64,000 bases of DNA from Sordariomycetes sp. S80-01Y (Eukaryota; Ascomycota; Sordariomycetes): NCBI GenBank assembly GCA_037042185.1, contig JAXQJY010000026.1, positions 1,364,001 to 1,428,000 of the forward strand, in the 5' to 3' direction. Position numbers and translations under genes: made by a program. The notes under the pieces were generated by a model. It saw only the letters and a list, made by a program, of their open reading frames with translations, ran no database searches and was not told the origin of the DNA. Position 1 is the stretch's first letter, and every line of letters begins with the position of its first letter. Below are positions 22,187 to 36,589 of the stretch, piece after piece.

Positions 22187-23900
22187 TCAAGCTGCTGCCC
22201 TTCCTCTAGTCTCGTACGGCAGTATCAAGAACACAAGTCCCGCGACAATGAACAGCGCCGCACTAATCCAGATCGGCAGGTCATTGTCAATCCCAACGTA
22301 CGCCGCGATAATCGGCGCCATGAGCCCACTCAACCGGTTGAACACAGCCACCAGACCGTTTGCCGTTCCCCTGACGGGTGCGGGGAACAGCTCTGGCGTG
22401 TAGCTGTACAGAAGTCCGTACACCAAGTTCTGGAAGAAGGCGATGGCGCATGTGAAGCCCACCACGCCGGCCTCCCCAGTGGCTCGCGTAAAGAGGAAGA
22501 GAAAGACGCCCGTGCCGATGCAGGCGATGGTGCCGGTCCCCTTGCGGCCGATGCGCTTCAAGTCGACGGTGAAGCCACCCAGGATCGAAGCGGGGATGCC
22601 GCAGACCGCTTGAATGGCGTAGTTGCGGTAGGTCGTGCTTAGGCTGCCGTCGCCTTGAGAAACGCCCTTGTTCTCGAGGTAGATTGGGATGAAGGAGTTG
22701 TACAACGGATACGCCATGCCGATTGAGCACCAAAGGAAGATCATGCAGGTGGTCGAGAAGGCCAACCGCGGTGTTGAGAAGAGAGACCGAATTCTGTCGG
22801 GGCTGAACTTGGCCACATTGCGCTTGAAGATGTTCTTGCCGTCCGTGTTGGGAGCAGCATCGACAGTCTCCTGGCTGGGGATGTTGAGTTCCCTGTCGAC
22901 GGCTTCGAAGTGCTCGAGGGTAAGCCACGTCGACGTCTTGTTCCTCCCGGCGATCTTTTGCACGACATCCACAGCTTGCGCATCCAGCCCCTTGCCCAGT
23001 AAATATTTCGGCGTTTCATACACTCGGAACAGCAGCCGCGCCATGAACATGAGCAAAGTCAACCCGCCAAAAGTCCAATAGGTATACCTCCAACCCAGGT
23101 TGTCATGATATCTACACTCGCCAGCCGGCAGGCTGCTAGGACACGAGTAGTTCGCGATCAGCGGCCAACCGATCAGCGCAGCCACCGCCTGGCCGACTGA
23201 CCAGAAGGCACTTTGCATCGTCAGCAGATACTGGTGCGTCGCGGGAATGAACTCCAAGAATATGGCGCTGTCGACGGGCTGGTTCCCTCCAGTGCCCAAC
23301 CCGATGAAGGCGCAGAACGTCGCGATGGCGACAAAGTTGGGCGATCCGGCGCCCACCAGGCCCGCCACCGAGGAGATGAGCAGCGTGATGTTGAAGGCGG
23401 TGCGCCGGCCGATGAAGTCGGCCGTCATGGGCCAGGCGGACGAGCCGATGACGAGGCCCGCGTACTTGGCAACAGTGAGAAACGCGATGCGCTCGACGTT
23501 GAACTCGTTGCGTATGGGGGGTGTGATGATTGTGATTGCTTGCATCCAGAACTGTCTTGTCAGCGGGACTCCCATTCAAGAGGAGGACCGAAGGGAGACT
23601 CACGTTATCGACGAACCAGCCAAAGCCGGTCATAGCAAAGATCTTCCACTGAAAGGAGCCCATGCCTAAATCAATGAGCGCCTGGTTCATAATGGCCACT
23701 TTCCTCTCGTAGACCTCATTTTCACCAACCCGGATGGCCCTCGTGTCGATGCCATGGTAGTCGTTGATTCCGCTGGTGTCGGCTTTGGAGATATCAGGGG
23801 ATGTCACGCGAGAAGCCATCTCAGTTTGTGCTTTCTCGTTCTCGGTCAAAGACTTTGTGTCGAAGTTCCACGACCTGGGAGCCTCGTCGTCTTTACTCAT
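22187..23900 (-). CDS. Major facilitator superfamily transporter (SV2/sugar-transporter-like)
   Basis: Plasma-membrane carrier of 553 residues from exons 23900-23604 and 23551-22187. The intron (gtgagt...gctgac...acag) joins GFGWFVDN to FWMQAITI. About 11-12 hydrophobic spans are visible. The loop 2-3 signature ADFIGRRTAF and an RIGRKGTG loop are the MFS motifs. A large central loop (about residues 270-340) splits the two halves. The form resembles fungal SV2-like or organic-anion/sugar carriers; the substrate is unknown. It neighbours a dioxygenase-like gene, a Zn2Cys6 regulator and a cupin gene, which together look like a small metabolic neighbourhood. Confidence 0.85.
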
Positions 23901-25036
23901 ATTTGATAAGAGGGGGGTGAGGGGTTTGATAAGAGCCGCAGGGGTGGGTTGGAGGAGGGACAGTGTGAGAAGATGAGAACGATCACTGAGGATTTGACGA
24001 TTGAGTTCATGGTGTAGCTATTTGTACACGAATACTAGACCATTGGGGTTCATGTGATTTCTAAGTATCTGTGTATTGTTTCTATAACCCCACAAACCCC
24101 AAAGTCTATCCGGGGAACGGGTCTTCGTGACTTCTCGACATTACTTGCGCTGTTCATCGTAGACGTTGCATGTAGATCTTCGCTTCTCCGCCCGCCTCTG
24201 CCAAGAAGCACAAGATGAAAGAGTATCCTTCGCGCGAGGAATATCCCCCAAACGGTCTAGCACGGCGGGGGTCTGCTGGCGCTGCCAATCGCATCGCAGA
24301 TCTCAAGAACCGAAAACTGGATGCGGCGAAGTGCTTTGGAACGAGCGCGTCGAATGCGCCATGAGAGGGTAAGCCCAGCGGGAAGCAGAGAATAGACCAA
24401 AGCTTGAAAAAAAAAGGAGGTGGGAAGTTTAGTGCTTTACCCCAGATTCCCCAACTGTTTCCGCATCCGACGGCCCGTTCTAGATTCGCAAAGGCGCGGA
24501 GGATGTGGGTTTGCGCGTCTCTAATTGCCCGATCTGGGCAGACCGATGTCGGCGGCGTGTAAGTGCGACGGGGAGCGCGATGGGGCTTGAGACCGGGGGC
24601 GCGTTGAATAGTCTTGATTTGGTAAAAAGGGTGCGGAAGTCGGTCAGACGGACCATTTGCGTAGTTTCAGGGCTCGGAGTCTGACCAAGGTATGACTTAT
24701 AGATTCTGTAAGTATGTGAGGGGCTGTGTAAGTAGCGGGTTGAATGCCCCTTTTTCGGTAAAGTGCTAGTCTTTTGACTCTACAGGTTGAACACGAGGGG
24801 TACCCTGATCATCATGCATCTTTTGGGTATCGTTCTAGAAATCTTGGATCGCATGTGGCATCGCGACTGGAATATCCACTCTCGGAATCAGGAGCGTCGA
24901 GATTTCTTCAGTAGTCCACTACATAAATATGCTTCCAGCCTGTGATAATCTCACCATGGATGAGCCAAGTTCCTCTTCATGATCAAGCTACTCGTCGTAA
25001 CTCCTGGATTCTTCCCGTACTCTCAATCTCCTCGCC
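23901..25036. other. Divergent intergenic region between the MFS and dioxygenase genes
   Basis: About 1.1 kb, likely the shared promoter region of the two divergent genes. No gene is supported; short frames such as 24166-24372 lack any family feature. A TATA-like element (ctacataaatatg) lies at about 24919-24931, about 110 bp before the dioxygenase ATG. Confidence 0.45.
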
Positions 25037-26214
25037 ATGGCCCCCACCGCAGTCGAACCACCAAAGGCGTCTGAGGCGTTCAAGATGCCTCCCGCCACGT
25101 CTTCGATCTCGAAACAGTCCTCTCTTCACAGTGGCGTCAAGTTCGACGCATCGAAACATCTCTCCTTCACGCACCCTGAATCAATTTTGAAAATGTCGGA
25201 CATCTCTCTGCCTGCCACCGAGCTCTCGGATGTCGCCACCACGTCCCCCTTTCCCCTGCTATCACACGAAGCAGTCCTGCAGCATCGTAGAGATCTGTTC
25301 TCGCCCGAGGTGCTAGACAGTTGCATGCACCATACCCGTCCCGGCTCCGTTCAGATCCGCGGCATGGCACCCCGCTACAGCCCCTTCATCCACCAATTCT
25401 GGCACTCCCCCGAGGTCCTCGACGTGATATCCTCGGTTGCGGGCGTCGATCTGGTCCCCGCAATGGACTATGAGATCAGCCACACGAACGTGCAGCTTGG
25501 ACCTGGCGGGCTTGATGAAGTCAGGAAGACGCCGGTAGAGCCACCTGAGGCCACAGAGGAGGCGATCAAGAAGTTCGAGGGAGAGAAGCAGACGAAGAGG
25601 GAGGTCACCGACCAGAAGAAGCCCATAATCGAGTGGCACAAGGACAGCCATCCCTGGGTCTGCGTCGTTATGTTGAGTGATGCTCGCCACATGACTGGCG
25701 GCGAGACAGAACTGATGAAGGGCGACGGTACCACTTTGAAAGTCAAAGCACCGCAAATGGTCAGTCATTTCTTCACCTGAGTAGCCTTTCGAAATCCCCA
25801 GCTAACTTCGAGCAGGGCTGCGCCGTCCTCTTGCAGGGCCGCTACATCACCCACACCGCTGCTCCCGTAGACAACATGCCCGAACGTGTCACAATTGTAA
25901 CATCGTTCCGTCCGAGAAATCCACTGCTTGTTGATGACACCACCAACGCCAACATCCGCAATAAGTCGCACCTGAGCGAGCTGTATTATCAATGGACGAC
26001 ATACCGTCTCGAAGTCATGGCACAGAGAGCCCAGCTAGCAGCCGAAGCGCTGAGGGAAAGGTACGAGAAGAACGTCGCAGAGTCTGACCCTGAAGGCAGG
26101 GCCGGATTGTGCAGAGTTGAAACGGTGAATGTCGAGGAAGTGAGGAGGTGGAGTGAGGAAATGGTGAAGTACATTCAGGATACTCTGTATGAGATGAGAC
26201 CTATAGGACAGTAG
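25037..26214 (+). CDS. Fe(II)/2-oxoglutarate-dependent dioxygenase-like protein
   Basis: Exons 25037-25759 and 25816-26214 give 373 residues; the intron is gtcagt...gctaac...gcag. The metal site is readable: H-x-D in IEWHKDSHPW, a distal His in GRYITHTAAP, and a following Arg (MPERVTIVTSF) in the place that binds 2-oxoglutarate. The GGETEL segment between them is typical of fungal members of this fold. No signal peptide is seen, so it is probably cytosolic. Such enzymes hydroxylate or desaturate small molecules; the substrate is unknown. It is convergent with the downstream Zn2Cys6 gene. Confidence 0.75.
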
Positions 26215-26486
26215 TTCTAAGTGCCAATGACCCAATTTGAGGTTTTGAGAACTCTACTTGCTAAAGTTCCCTCCGCGAAGACCGAAGATTATGGCTCCAT
26301 GAGTGACTGCCTTATAGACCTCAGCGGCTACATGGCCTCCGCCGAGTTGGTTGCGAAACAAGTGGCAAATCCTGTGGAAGAAGGCAAGTAGGCTATTGAC
26401 TAAACATTAAGTTCGCAAGCGTGTAATAAATATATGCCAGTTCTCAAAAAGTCAACCGCAAGGTCTAAGCGCGTACAACTACTGTG

Positions 26487-28211
26487 TCACCCAAAGAGCA
26501 CTGCTCGTTCCTCTTGATAAGTAAGCCCCAAGTCTCTCATCAACCAGCAACTCTCCAGATGTATCTTCACGACGTTGAAGTGCTTCATCTTGAACCTCTT
26601 CTCCAGCAAAACCAGCCTCTCGGCAATGGCTTCTCGCTCGTGCGGCTCAGTCAGCTCCTTCGCTACGATTGCCATGGGCCAAAGGAGGGTATTCTGGAAA
26701 GGCGAATTTGGGGGCAACACCTCGATCAACTGCGTTGCCCAAACCGGCAAGTTCCCCATATCCGTTGTTTCGTTGTGCGTCTGCGGGAATGCATTTTGAG
26801 GTTCTCTTAGCTGAGCTCCAAGAATGCACTGTCGCCTATAGACAGTCGCTGCGACGCGGTAAAGCTCCGAAATGATGACTCGCTCGGTCCAGCCTGCTGG
26901 TGCGGTGAACTCTCCAAGGTTTCGAAAATAAGGGTTCCTTGTAAAACCTGGATCTGCGGTGGGTAAACGCTCGTGTGGCTCGACCATCTCTGGTGGAAGA
27001 AGGGCAAAGCTGGGGAACCAATCTAGTCGTCCGTCCCACGAGGCAATATCAACGTCCGTCACTGACAGGTCGCCTCCGCTGAGTCTCGCAATTAGGCTAG
27101 GGAACTCGAAACGCCCCATGCTGTGTCGAGGCTGCGCAACTTGAAGTTCCGGTCTGTCGCAGGAACTCTCGTTGTTCGCTCCCTCTAGATAGAAGTTTGA
27201 CAGGGTCGGCGTTCGGAAGGATGTTGCTCTGACGAGATCGTTGTAGAGGAAGAGGCTCGAGAGGAACTGGATGGCTTGATTCCATTGACTTTCCCCGATG
27301 TATTTCACGGCTTCATCTGTGAGAGGCAAAAGGCCTCGCATTGGAAAGAGCCGAGCAAAGAACTGGAGATGCGTCGTGCCATTCTCCTCGCTCTCTCCGC
27401 TTAACTTCTCATACAAGAGAAGCAACCCGCATGTCGCAAGTAGATGCACGATATCAGTGCCGTCACGGCCTGAAGCCTTGCTCGCCATCATTTGTAAAGT
27501 GTGCCCCACACTTGAGGCATGTTGAAAGTGGTCTTGCGCGTCTGGCTTTGACATGACCTGGCCGATCAGCTCATTGCAGCCCCGCAGCGCTTGGTGTCGA
27601 AGTTTGAGCATGTAATGCTGCATGGTGAAGCTGCCGTTTTCCCAGCTCGAGACGCTGCTCAGCGCCAGAAGAGCGTCGAGGACAGGTCGACTCCGCATCG
27701 ACAAGGGCAGGAACACCTGAAGAAACGGGTTCGTTGGTCCAGCGAAGGCCGGGTAGATCCTGGAGAACCGCTGAGCATAGTGTGACAAGAGTTGGTACTC
27801 GATCTGGTCAAGATCAAAGGGCCAGTCGGACATGCGACAAAAGAGGATGGCTTTCCGTCCCGACACTGAACCGGTGGCATCGAAATGGCTCGAGCTGAAT
27901 GATGATGAAGCCGTCTGAGACTCGGAGGATTTGTTCTTAATGGACGCCCTGCTCTTCGTGGGTCCTCTCCTCCTCATCCCATCCCTCCTCTCGTCGTCTT
28001 CCCATACGAGCCTCGTTCCCGAATCACACTGTAACTTGAGTCTCCGACAGTTCCCACAAGGAAAGACGTTGCTATCGCACTTCTTCCGCCTGCTTGGGTT
28101 AGGCTTCTAAACGAGGGTCTGACAGAAAGGTATTGGAAAGCGTCACCTTCTCTTACAGGTCCAGCAACCTTCCCGGGACCGTGTAGCCTTCGGCTTGACG
28201 AGCGTATCCAT
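26487..28211 (-). CDS. Zn2Cys6 transcription factor with fungal_trans_2-type C-terminal region
   Basis: Exons 28211-28147 and 28089-26487 give 555 residues. The cluster is split by the intron 28146-28090. Joined it reads C-x2-C-x6-C-x6-C-x2-C-x6-C, from GCWTCKRR through KKCDSNVFPCGNC to LQCD, at about residues 16-42. The rest is the helical regulator domain of the second fungal transcription-factor class (LLSHYAQRFSRIYPAF, LDALLALSSVS, LATCGLLLLYEKL). It is nuclear and probably binds CGG triplets. A cupin gene is divergent from it 450 bp away, and the shared promoter contains ATCGG-TGT-CCGAT. Confidence 0.88.
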
Positions 28212-28661
28212 CTCTCCGTCCCCAGCCCGGCTCAATTTCATCCAATTTGTACGAGCACGAGCGTTCCATAAACGCGCTGTGGAAGGTATCACGACTACAG
28301 AATGATGAGGTCGGGTGCTGCATGGATCCCCGCGGGGTGTCTGACCTCAAAAGAAGGCACATGCTGATGGTGGGAGGATCTAGACTGATGGAGCGATATT
28401 CTAATACGTAAGAGAGATGGACATGTTTGGTGGCTTATGGCCGGTGGTGCTCCTGCTAGTGCTGGTATAGTAGCGGGCGCTCATCGGTGTCCGATGTCGG
28501 GAATTGGGTTCCAAAGGCACATCGACTGCGGATTCCGAATGCCGAGCATCACGATGCTGGACTTGACATCATCGAGACTTCAAAAGGTACACCTACCAGA
28601 TAACAACATCGTCCAGTTTTAGAGCGCACCACAACTAGCACCTGCCAGTATTCAATCAAAC
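28212..28661. other. Divergent promoter of the Zn2Cys6 regulator and the cupin gene
   Basis: 450 bp without a gene. It contains a 10 bp palindrome CCCCGCGGGG at 28328-28337 and the inverted CGG pair at 28483-28495. Confidence 0.5.
28483..28495. promoter_or_regulatory. Candidate Zn2Cys6 binding site, ATCGG-N3-CCGAT
   Basis: A perfect 5 bp inverted repeat with 3 bp spacer around CGG/CCG triplets, the layout bound by Gal4-class dimers. It lies between a Zn2Cys6 gene and a divergent cupin gene, which fits autoregulation plus target control. Function is inferred. Confidence 0.4.
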
Positions 28662-29291
28662 ATGTCTCAACCAGAAGTTTACTACTGCTCCCAAACGCCC
28701 TTCGTCCCTAACAGCAGGCTCCCCGTCCTCATCTACCGCGACGTCCTCCCCAAGCCGTACTCCGAACAGACAGCCGCGCAGTCGCTAGAGAAAAATGAGT
28801 GGCTACACGGCGTACAACCGCTCAGGCCTCAACATCATAGCATCTTACACTGACCGAATATTCAGGGAACGTGGGGTGCGATCCCACGACACCATTTCCA
28901 CCCCAACACCCACGAGTCCTACGCCGTGTTCCAGGGCTCGTCCACGCTACTCCTGGGTGTCGGGCCGCTCGAAGACCCAAGCAACGGCCAGGAGGCAGTC
29001 TTGAGAGCGGGGGACGTGATCATCCTGCCCGCCGGGGTGTCGCACTGCTCAAAGGACTTCCAAGATGACTATCGCTACATTGGCGTGTATCCCAAGGTGC
29101 CAACGACCACCAGCTCAGTGGATGGATCATATGCTCACCCGGTGCAGGGCTCGCCTAAATGGAAGAATGAGTTCTGCAAAGATCAGGATCGGACGCAAGA
29201 CCTTCGAAGCGAGGCCGAGGGTGTTTTCATTCCGGAATGGGATCCTGTAATGGGTCATCAAGGCCCATTATGCCAACTTTGGGCCCATTGA
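28662..29291 (+). CDS. Cupin-domain protein (YjlB-like)
   Basis: Exons 28662-28811 and 28866-29291 give 191 residues; the intron is gtacaa...cactgac...ttcag. The second exon carries the cupin metal-binding motif 1, HHFHPNTHESYAVFQG, and motif 2, AGDVIILPAGVSHCS, in a single beta-barrel. This fits the YjlB-like cupins. These bind a divalent metal through His and Glu residues and act as dioxygenases, isomerases or sensors; the reaction here is unknown. No signal peptide is seen. It sits head to head with a Zn2Cys6 regulator. Confidence 0.8.
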
Positions 29292-29973
29292 TAAAACACA
29301 ATTCGAGCATAGGTATTCATTATATATTAATAACATTGTAAACGACATTGTAAACGACAGTGTTGGCTGTTGTCTATCGTCTATACACCGTTTAGAAATA
29401 GTCCGTGCTGTTGAAACGAATCAGTGAGAGCCTTCATCAAGTCTCAAGTTTCATTGAACCAATGCCTTCATTATAATAAAACAATTAAGACCCTTTAAAG
29501 TACAGTATGCTCCTGCTCCTGCTAGTGCTTAAATAGAGCAGCAACTAAGAGTTTGTTAATGCCCGAAATCGCTACTCCAGGGTATCTCATCGTCAACCCC
29601 CCACATTTCCCGCAGCATCCCTGCAGCCGACCAACTGACGTCTCCTCAGCCTTGCCTCCTCGAAAACCTTCGACCCTCAGCCTTGCAAAACGACGATTAC
29701 CAACTGAACCACGCGACAACGACACGACGAACAAACCCATTAGCGGAAACGACCCAACCCCTTCTCTTCTTTGTTCGTCCATCCCACTCTGGTCGCCACC
29801 GGCGAGGCAGCTTTCTAATCAACTAGGCAGTTATCCATTCACCACCGCCCATCAACCCCGACTCGTCTACCATACACGGCTAGAAATCAAAGAGAGAGGC
29901 TCTCTCCGACACGGTGCTCTCGCGCCGACCATCCGCCTCCCCCGCGGCACCACTCCTGCACACAACAGTCGCC
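29292..29973. other. Intergenic region and 5' leader of the next gene
   Basis: About 680 bp. The first 250 bp are AT-rich with a 12 bp tandem pair (cattgtaaacga, near 29334-29357). The rest is a C-rich leader (acgac, cccc runs). A long plus-strand open frame (29553-30194) spans this leader in a different frame from the gene and is not called. Confidence 0.45.
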
Positions 29974-30604
29974 ATGTCGCAACCACCGCAAACGCCTGTC
30001 AAGGTGCCTGCGAGCGCAACCAACTACACACCTGCGACGCTAGACCCAGACCTACGGTCAAACATCAACGCTATGCTGATCCGGGACGGGCACGTGCAGA
30101 AGTAAGTCTACATGCAGCTGTGATTGCAGGCTGTCCGCAGAAGCGCAGCAGGCCACGGCACTGCACGAGACCTCTGGCGAAAACAAGAAGCTGACCATCC
30201 CCAGGATCTCAGACGCCCTCCTCCACTCCCTCCACGCCCACCCCTCCAACTGGCCCACGACGATCCGCACCCACGCCCTCTCCCTCCTCCGAAGCGGCGA
30301 AGTAAAGAGCTATCCCGAGCTCCTGTCCCGCGTCCTGTCAGACGTCCGCTCCGACGCCGAAGCCCTCACCACAAGCACCACAACAGCCACCGGCTCGACG
30401 TCCACCTCCTTCACATCCAATTCAAAGCCAGCTTCCGCAAGCAATGGCAGGGCGAATGGGGCGAACGGGGCAAATGGCAAGGCCAACGGAGCCGGTGGAA
30501 GAGCAACACTAGGCCTTCCAAAAGCAGTTGTCGAGGAAGCTTTGAGGACCACCAAGGAGAGCTTAGAGCAGGTCTGCGAGGTGGACGAGAATGGCACGAT
30601 TTGA
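29974..30604 (+). CDS. Conserved fungal protein of unknown function
   Basis: Exons 29974-30101 and 30205-30604 give 175 residues. The N-terminal half (SATNYTPATLDPDLRSNIN, LLHSLHAHPSNWPTTIRTHA, LLRSGEVKSYPELLSRVL) is compact and helical. It resembles small conserved proteins of filamentous fungi whose role I do not know. The C-terminal part has Thr/Ser runs, a Gly-Ala-Asn repeat (ANGANGANGKANGAG) and a short final helix (AVVEEALRTTKESLEQV). The 103 bp intron (gtaagt...gctgac...cccag) is chosen over a 28 bp alternative ending at gattgcag. That alternative is too short for splicing and would insert an unrelated segment. Confidence 0.6.
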
Positions 30605-31151
30605 CGGTGTCGCTCGCCGCGGGACGGCGGTGAGCGAGCCGGAAGGAATGGGGATTGACGGGTTAATGGGCCCAAGGCCGGGACAGCATAGGAAGAAGGG
30701 AGGGTCACGATGATAAAATGTAAAAACCACAATGCTTGCTCAGCTTGGCTCCCATACGAAGGAATGATACCGCAACGCCACGCCATATTTGATTGATATC
30801 TCTTCATACAGCAGTGAGTACCATTCGTCGTCACAGGAGTAAAACAGGGCCATGTGAGCAGTGTTTGTCAAATCGTAAATCAAATTCGTCTATAGAGATG
30901 GCCACGCAACTACCGACTACCAGGGACATTTCTAGACTCGCGCCTTCGAGTGCCACTGTCAGAAGCGCGCGCCAGGATCGATAATCATGTCCTTGCCTCT
31001 ACCAAGCCACCAACTCCCAGCCCAGAAATCAGCTGTGTACCATCTCCGGGGAGATATCCATAAGCTGCGCAGGTCGATGCAGATGTACGTGCAGAAAGAT
31101 TAGAATACAAAGAGCGCAGCGTAGCCCTTCGCCGAAACCAACAGTAAGCCC
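30605..31151. other. Intergenic region between convergent genes
   Basis: About 550 bp holding 3' ends of the preceding gene and of cdc48. No gene is seen. Confidence 0.45.
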
Positions 31152-33913
<2,762 letters not shown>

Positions 33914-34699
33914 GTTGCTTCGATTGCGCGAGGGAAGCTGTCTTTATCTGTATGACGGAGTGCCGAAAGCGGGCTCCGGGAAATGGAGTGATGTAGGGTG
34001 TAAGAGCGCGCGAGAGATCTTCAGCTTTTGCAAACCAAAGACGGGGAACTCGCTGAAGCTTCGGCGGAGAGGTAGGTTTGAGGAGAGTTTGGGGGAGAGA
34101 TGGGTTTCGAAGAAGAGGTTTGAGCTGTCCTCTGCTGAAGGGACGACTGATGGCGAGGCGAGAGCGGTGGGCCAATGATATCACCGTTAGCTTCGGCGGT
34201 GCGGATTATCAATGACGCGCTGGAGCCTGCGGTACTTGGATTACTGAGCGACGTGCCGCTAAACGCAGGTATCTCTAGCTGTCACCTCACTGTGGAAGGT
34301 GAGAGAAGCTTCCACTTTCCGCAGCGTAGGCAGCTGTGACCGCGCAACACCACCTCACCTTACGGAGTAGTAGCACCGGCTCGTTTGCGCAACGAAGCAA
34401 GCAAGCAGCCACATTCACGGACCAGCCCGCTTCAACGCCCGCCGGCTCTCTATCACAGGCCCAAGTATGGTTTCACATGCCATTCGGGCTGATTTGATCC
34501 GCCCTTGGAAGATTCGAGCTCCTGCGATGTTGTATCGGCCATGGCTCGGAGGTGCTTACAAAACTGCAGAATCTCGATAAGCTGCGATAACACCCTGATG
34601 GTTTGAACAAGCGACGCAGCACGTAGTGCCAACTTAAGTACTCCATCACGCTCGCACAAGCCCGTGACACGCTGGGAGATTTCGCCTCATCTCGGTGTT
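33914..34699. other. Promoter region of cdc48 and kti12 3' end
   Basis: About 790 bp with no gene supported. Short frames on both strands overlap one another and show no family features. Confidence 0.45.
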
Positions 34700-35747
34700 C
34701 TATTCATCTTGTTCAAACGCGCTGTTGAGATAGCTCGCGAAGCTAACCCTCAGCCCATCTGCAGCCTTGCTCCCACTCATCATTTCCAATCCAATTCCAC
34801 CCCGATTCAGCTGCACGAACGCCCGCCTCATCCTCTGCAGCTGCGGCAACCCAAGCTTCTTGGCCGGCAGCTCAATCACCTGATCCTCTTTTCCGGGGCT
34901 CGTCAGGGGAATCTTGACCTCACCGCCGCCTTCGTCCCCTTGTTGATCTAATATTCGCTTGACAATGTCTTGTGTCTCCTTGTCGAGCATGTAGAGGTAG
35001 TCCCCTCCGGCGTCATATCCTCGCTGCTGGGTTGCTTGGTTTGGCCGTATGGTCTTGCGGCCTTCACCTGCTATTGACTCCCATATTTGGTCGAAGGTCT
35101 TGTGCGTTTGCGCTTCGTCATCTTGCCAGATCACAGGGAAGAGAGGACTATCCCACCGAGTCATCGGGTTGGGCTCCTCGTATCTGAAGCATAGATTCTC
35201 CCAGTTCTCAGGCTCATATGGCTCGGCCGCGCCTTCGGGTAGGGTGCCCGCGTCACGTTGCCGCAGCCTCTCCTCGTTGACTTCTCGAGCTTGGTCCTTC
35301 ATACACCCGATTTGCAATATACAGCTTGGCGTGCTCATGGCTTTTGCCTCGCAATGTAATTGATATCGCCATCCCTTAATATAGTTCGCCCCGTCGAGAA
35401 TGACAATATCTTTGTCGCTCAACACGCGCTTCACGGCGCCGTAAATAGACGCGCGAGCATCTTTCTCGCTGGCATTGGCGCTTCGTGTGTGTGCTGGAAC
35501 CTTGTCGGGAGATAGATCGTAAACAGTGCGGGATATGCTGAGGGTATCGTCGGATATGAAGTGTAGTCTGTACTGGGTTTTAGACGAGGACAATTTGGTT
35601 TCGAGGTAGGCTTGTAGTTGTTTTGCTCGGGTAGTTTTGCCGGATGTCGGCAAACCGGTCACAATAATCAGCTACTCCACGTAAATATTAGCTTCTGAGA
35701 GGCACTGCACAAGGCACAATCGAGACTCAAGGTAAACGTACCGGCAT
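34700..35747 (-). CDS. kti12: Kti12, Elongator-associated P-loop protein
   Basis: ATPase that binds Elongator and tRNA and supports wobble-uridine modification (mcm5/ncm5). Exons 35747-35742 and 35671-34700 give 325 residues. The first coding exon is only 6 bp (ATG CCG); splicing over intron 35741-35672 gives MPLIIVTGLPTSGKTTRA, the family N-terminus with Walker A GLPTSGKT. A DGANYIKGWRYQLHCEAKA segment and NPMTRWDSPLF are further Kti12 signatures. The C-terminal domain carries the tRNA-binding helices. It acts in cytosol and nucleus. Confidence 0.92.
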
Positions 35748-36589
35748 CGCGACAGGAAAGGTTGGAATTGGTGTAGGTTAGGACCCCCCCGAGGATGATT
35801 TTGGCGGGGTTGTTTCGGCATCTAATCCGATAAGAAAAAAGGTCCCGCATGACGACGTCAGTGCTGACTCTCCAGCTCGAATATGCTTCCTATTGCATCT
35901 GATAGCCCTTCAGTAGCAAACATTAACGGCTGGTTGGAATGAGTCCTTCGAATCGCTATCAACTTTGGGAATGGCTTCATTTCATCGTTTCGGCACCTAA
36001 CGGCATCGCCGTCACCTATCAGCAGTGCAGGATTCCCGGGCTGTAACCGGTGGATGTCGGTGTCGGCAGGTTCGTGCCGGGAGGCATCCAGGTATGTCAG
36101 GCATGTAAGGGTCAGCACTACGCCTCCATCGTCGTCCGTCGCAATCCCGTCGCCCGGACCCTTGATCCGCCCAAGCCAATGATATCTCTTAGTAGGGCTG
36201 AAGACGAGACACAGCCCTATGACTTAGGCGCATGCGAGTGCGAGTCCCATTCGAGCCTCGTATGGCCGATCCTTGCCTCATTGGGAAACCCTTTCGACGT
36301 CGTGGGGATGAGGCTTCGTGGGAGATGCTGAGCCTCGCGGTTAACGGCACTTTCGAGCAGGAGTGGGATGAGTGCGTAGGGTCAATATCAGGCGAATGCG
36401 ATGTGCGAAGCGAAGAGCTCGCAGGGAGGAAGACAAAGTATAAGAAGTCGATGAATCTTCGCTTGGGTGCTACTGAGGAACCGTCTATCAAGCCATCCAG
36501 TCTTCAGACACCACGACTACTTCTATACACCTCTGTCCAAATCTACTACCGCTTCTCACTCTCCAATCTTGAGCCCATAAGCCTTCACA
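35748..36589. other. Divergent promoter region of kti12 and the membrane-protein gene
   Basis: About 840 bp, no gene supported. The last 100 bp before the membrane-protein ATG are rich in C and T with ctct runs, as in fungal leaders. Confidence 0.45.

Noticed and set aside
29553-30194. 213-codon plus-strand frame
   Set aside because: It lies mostly in a C-rich leader and reads across the next gene in the wrong frame; no domain.
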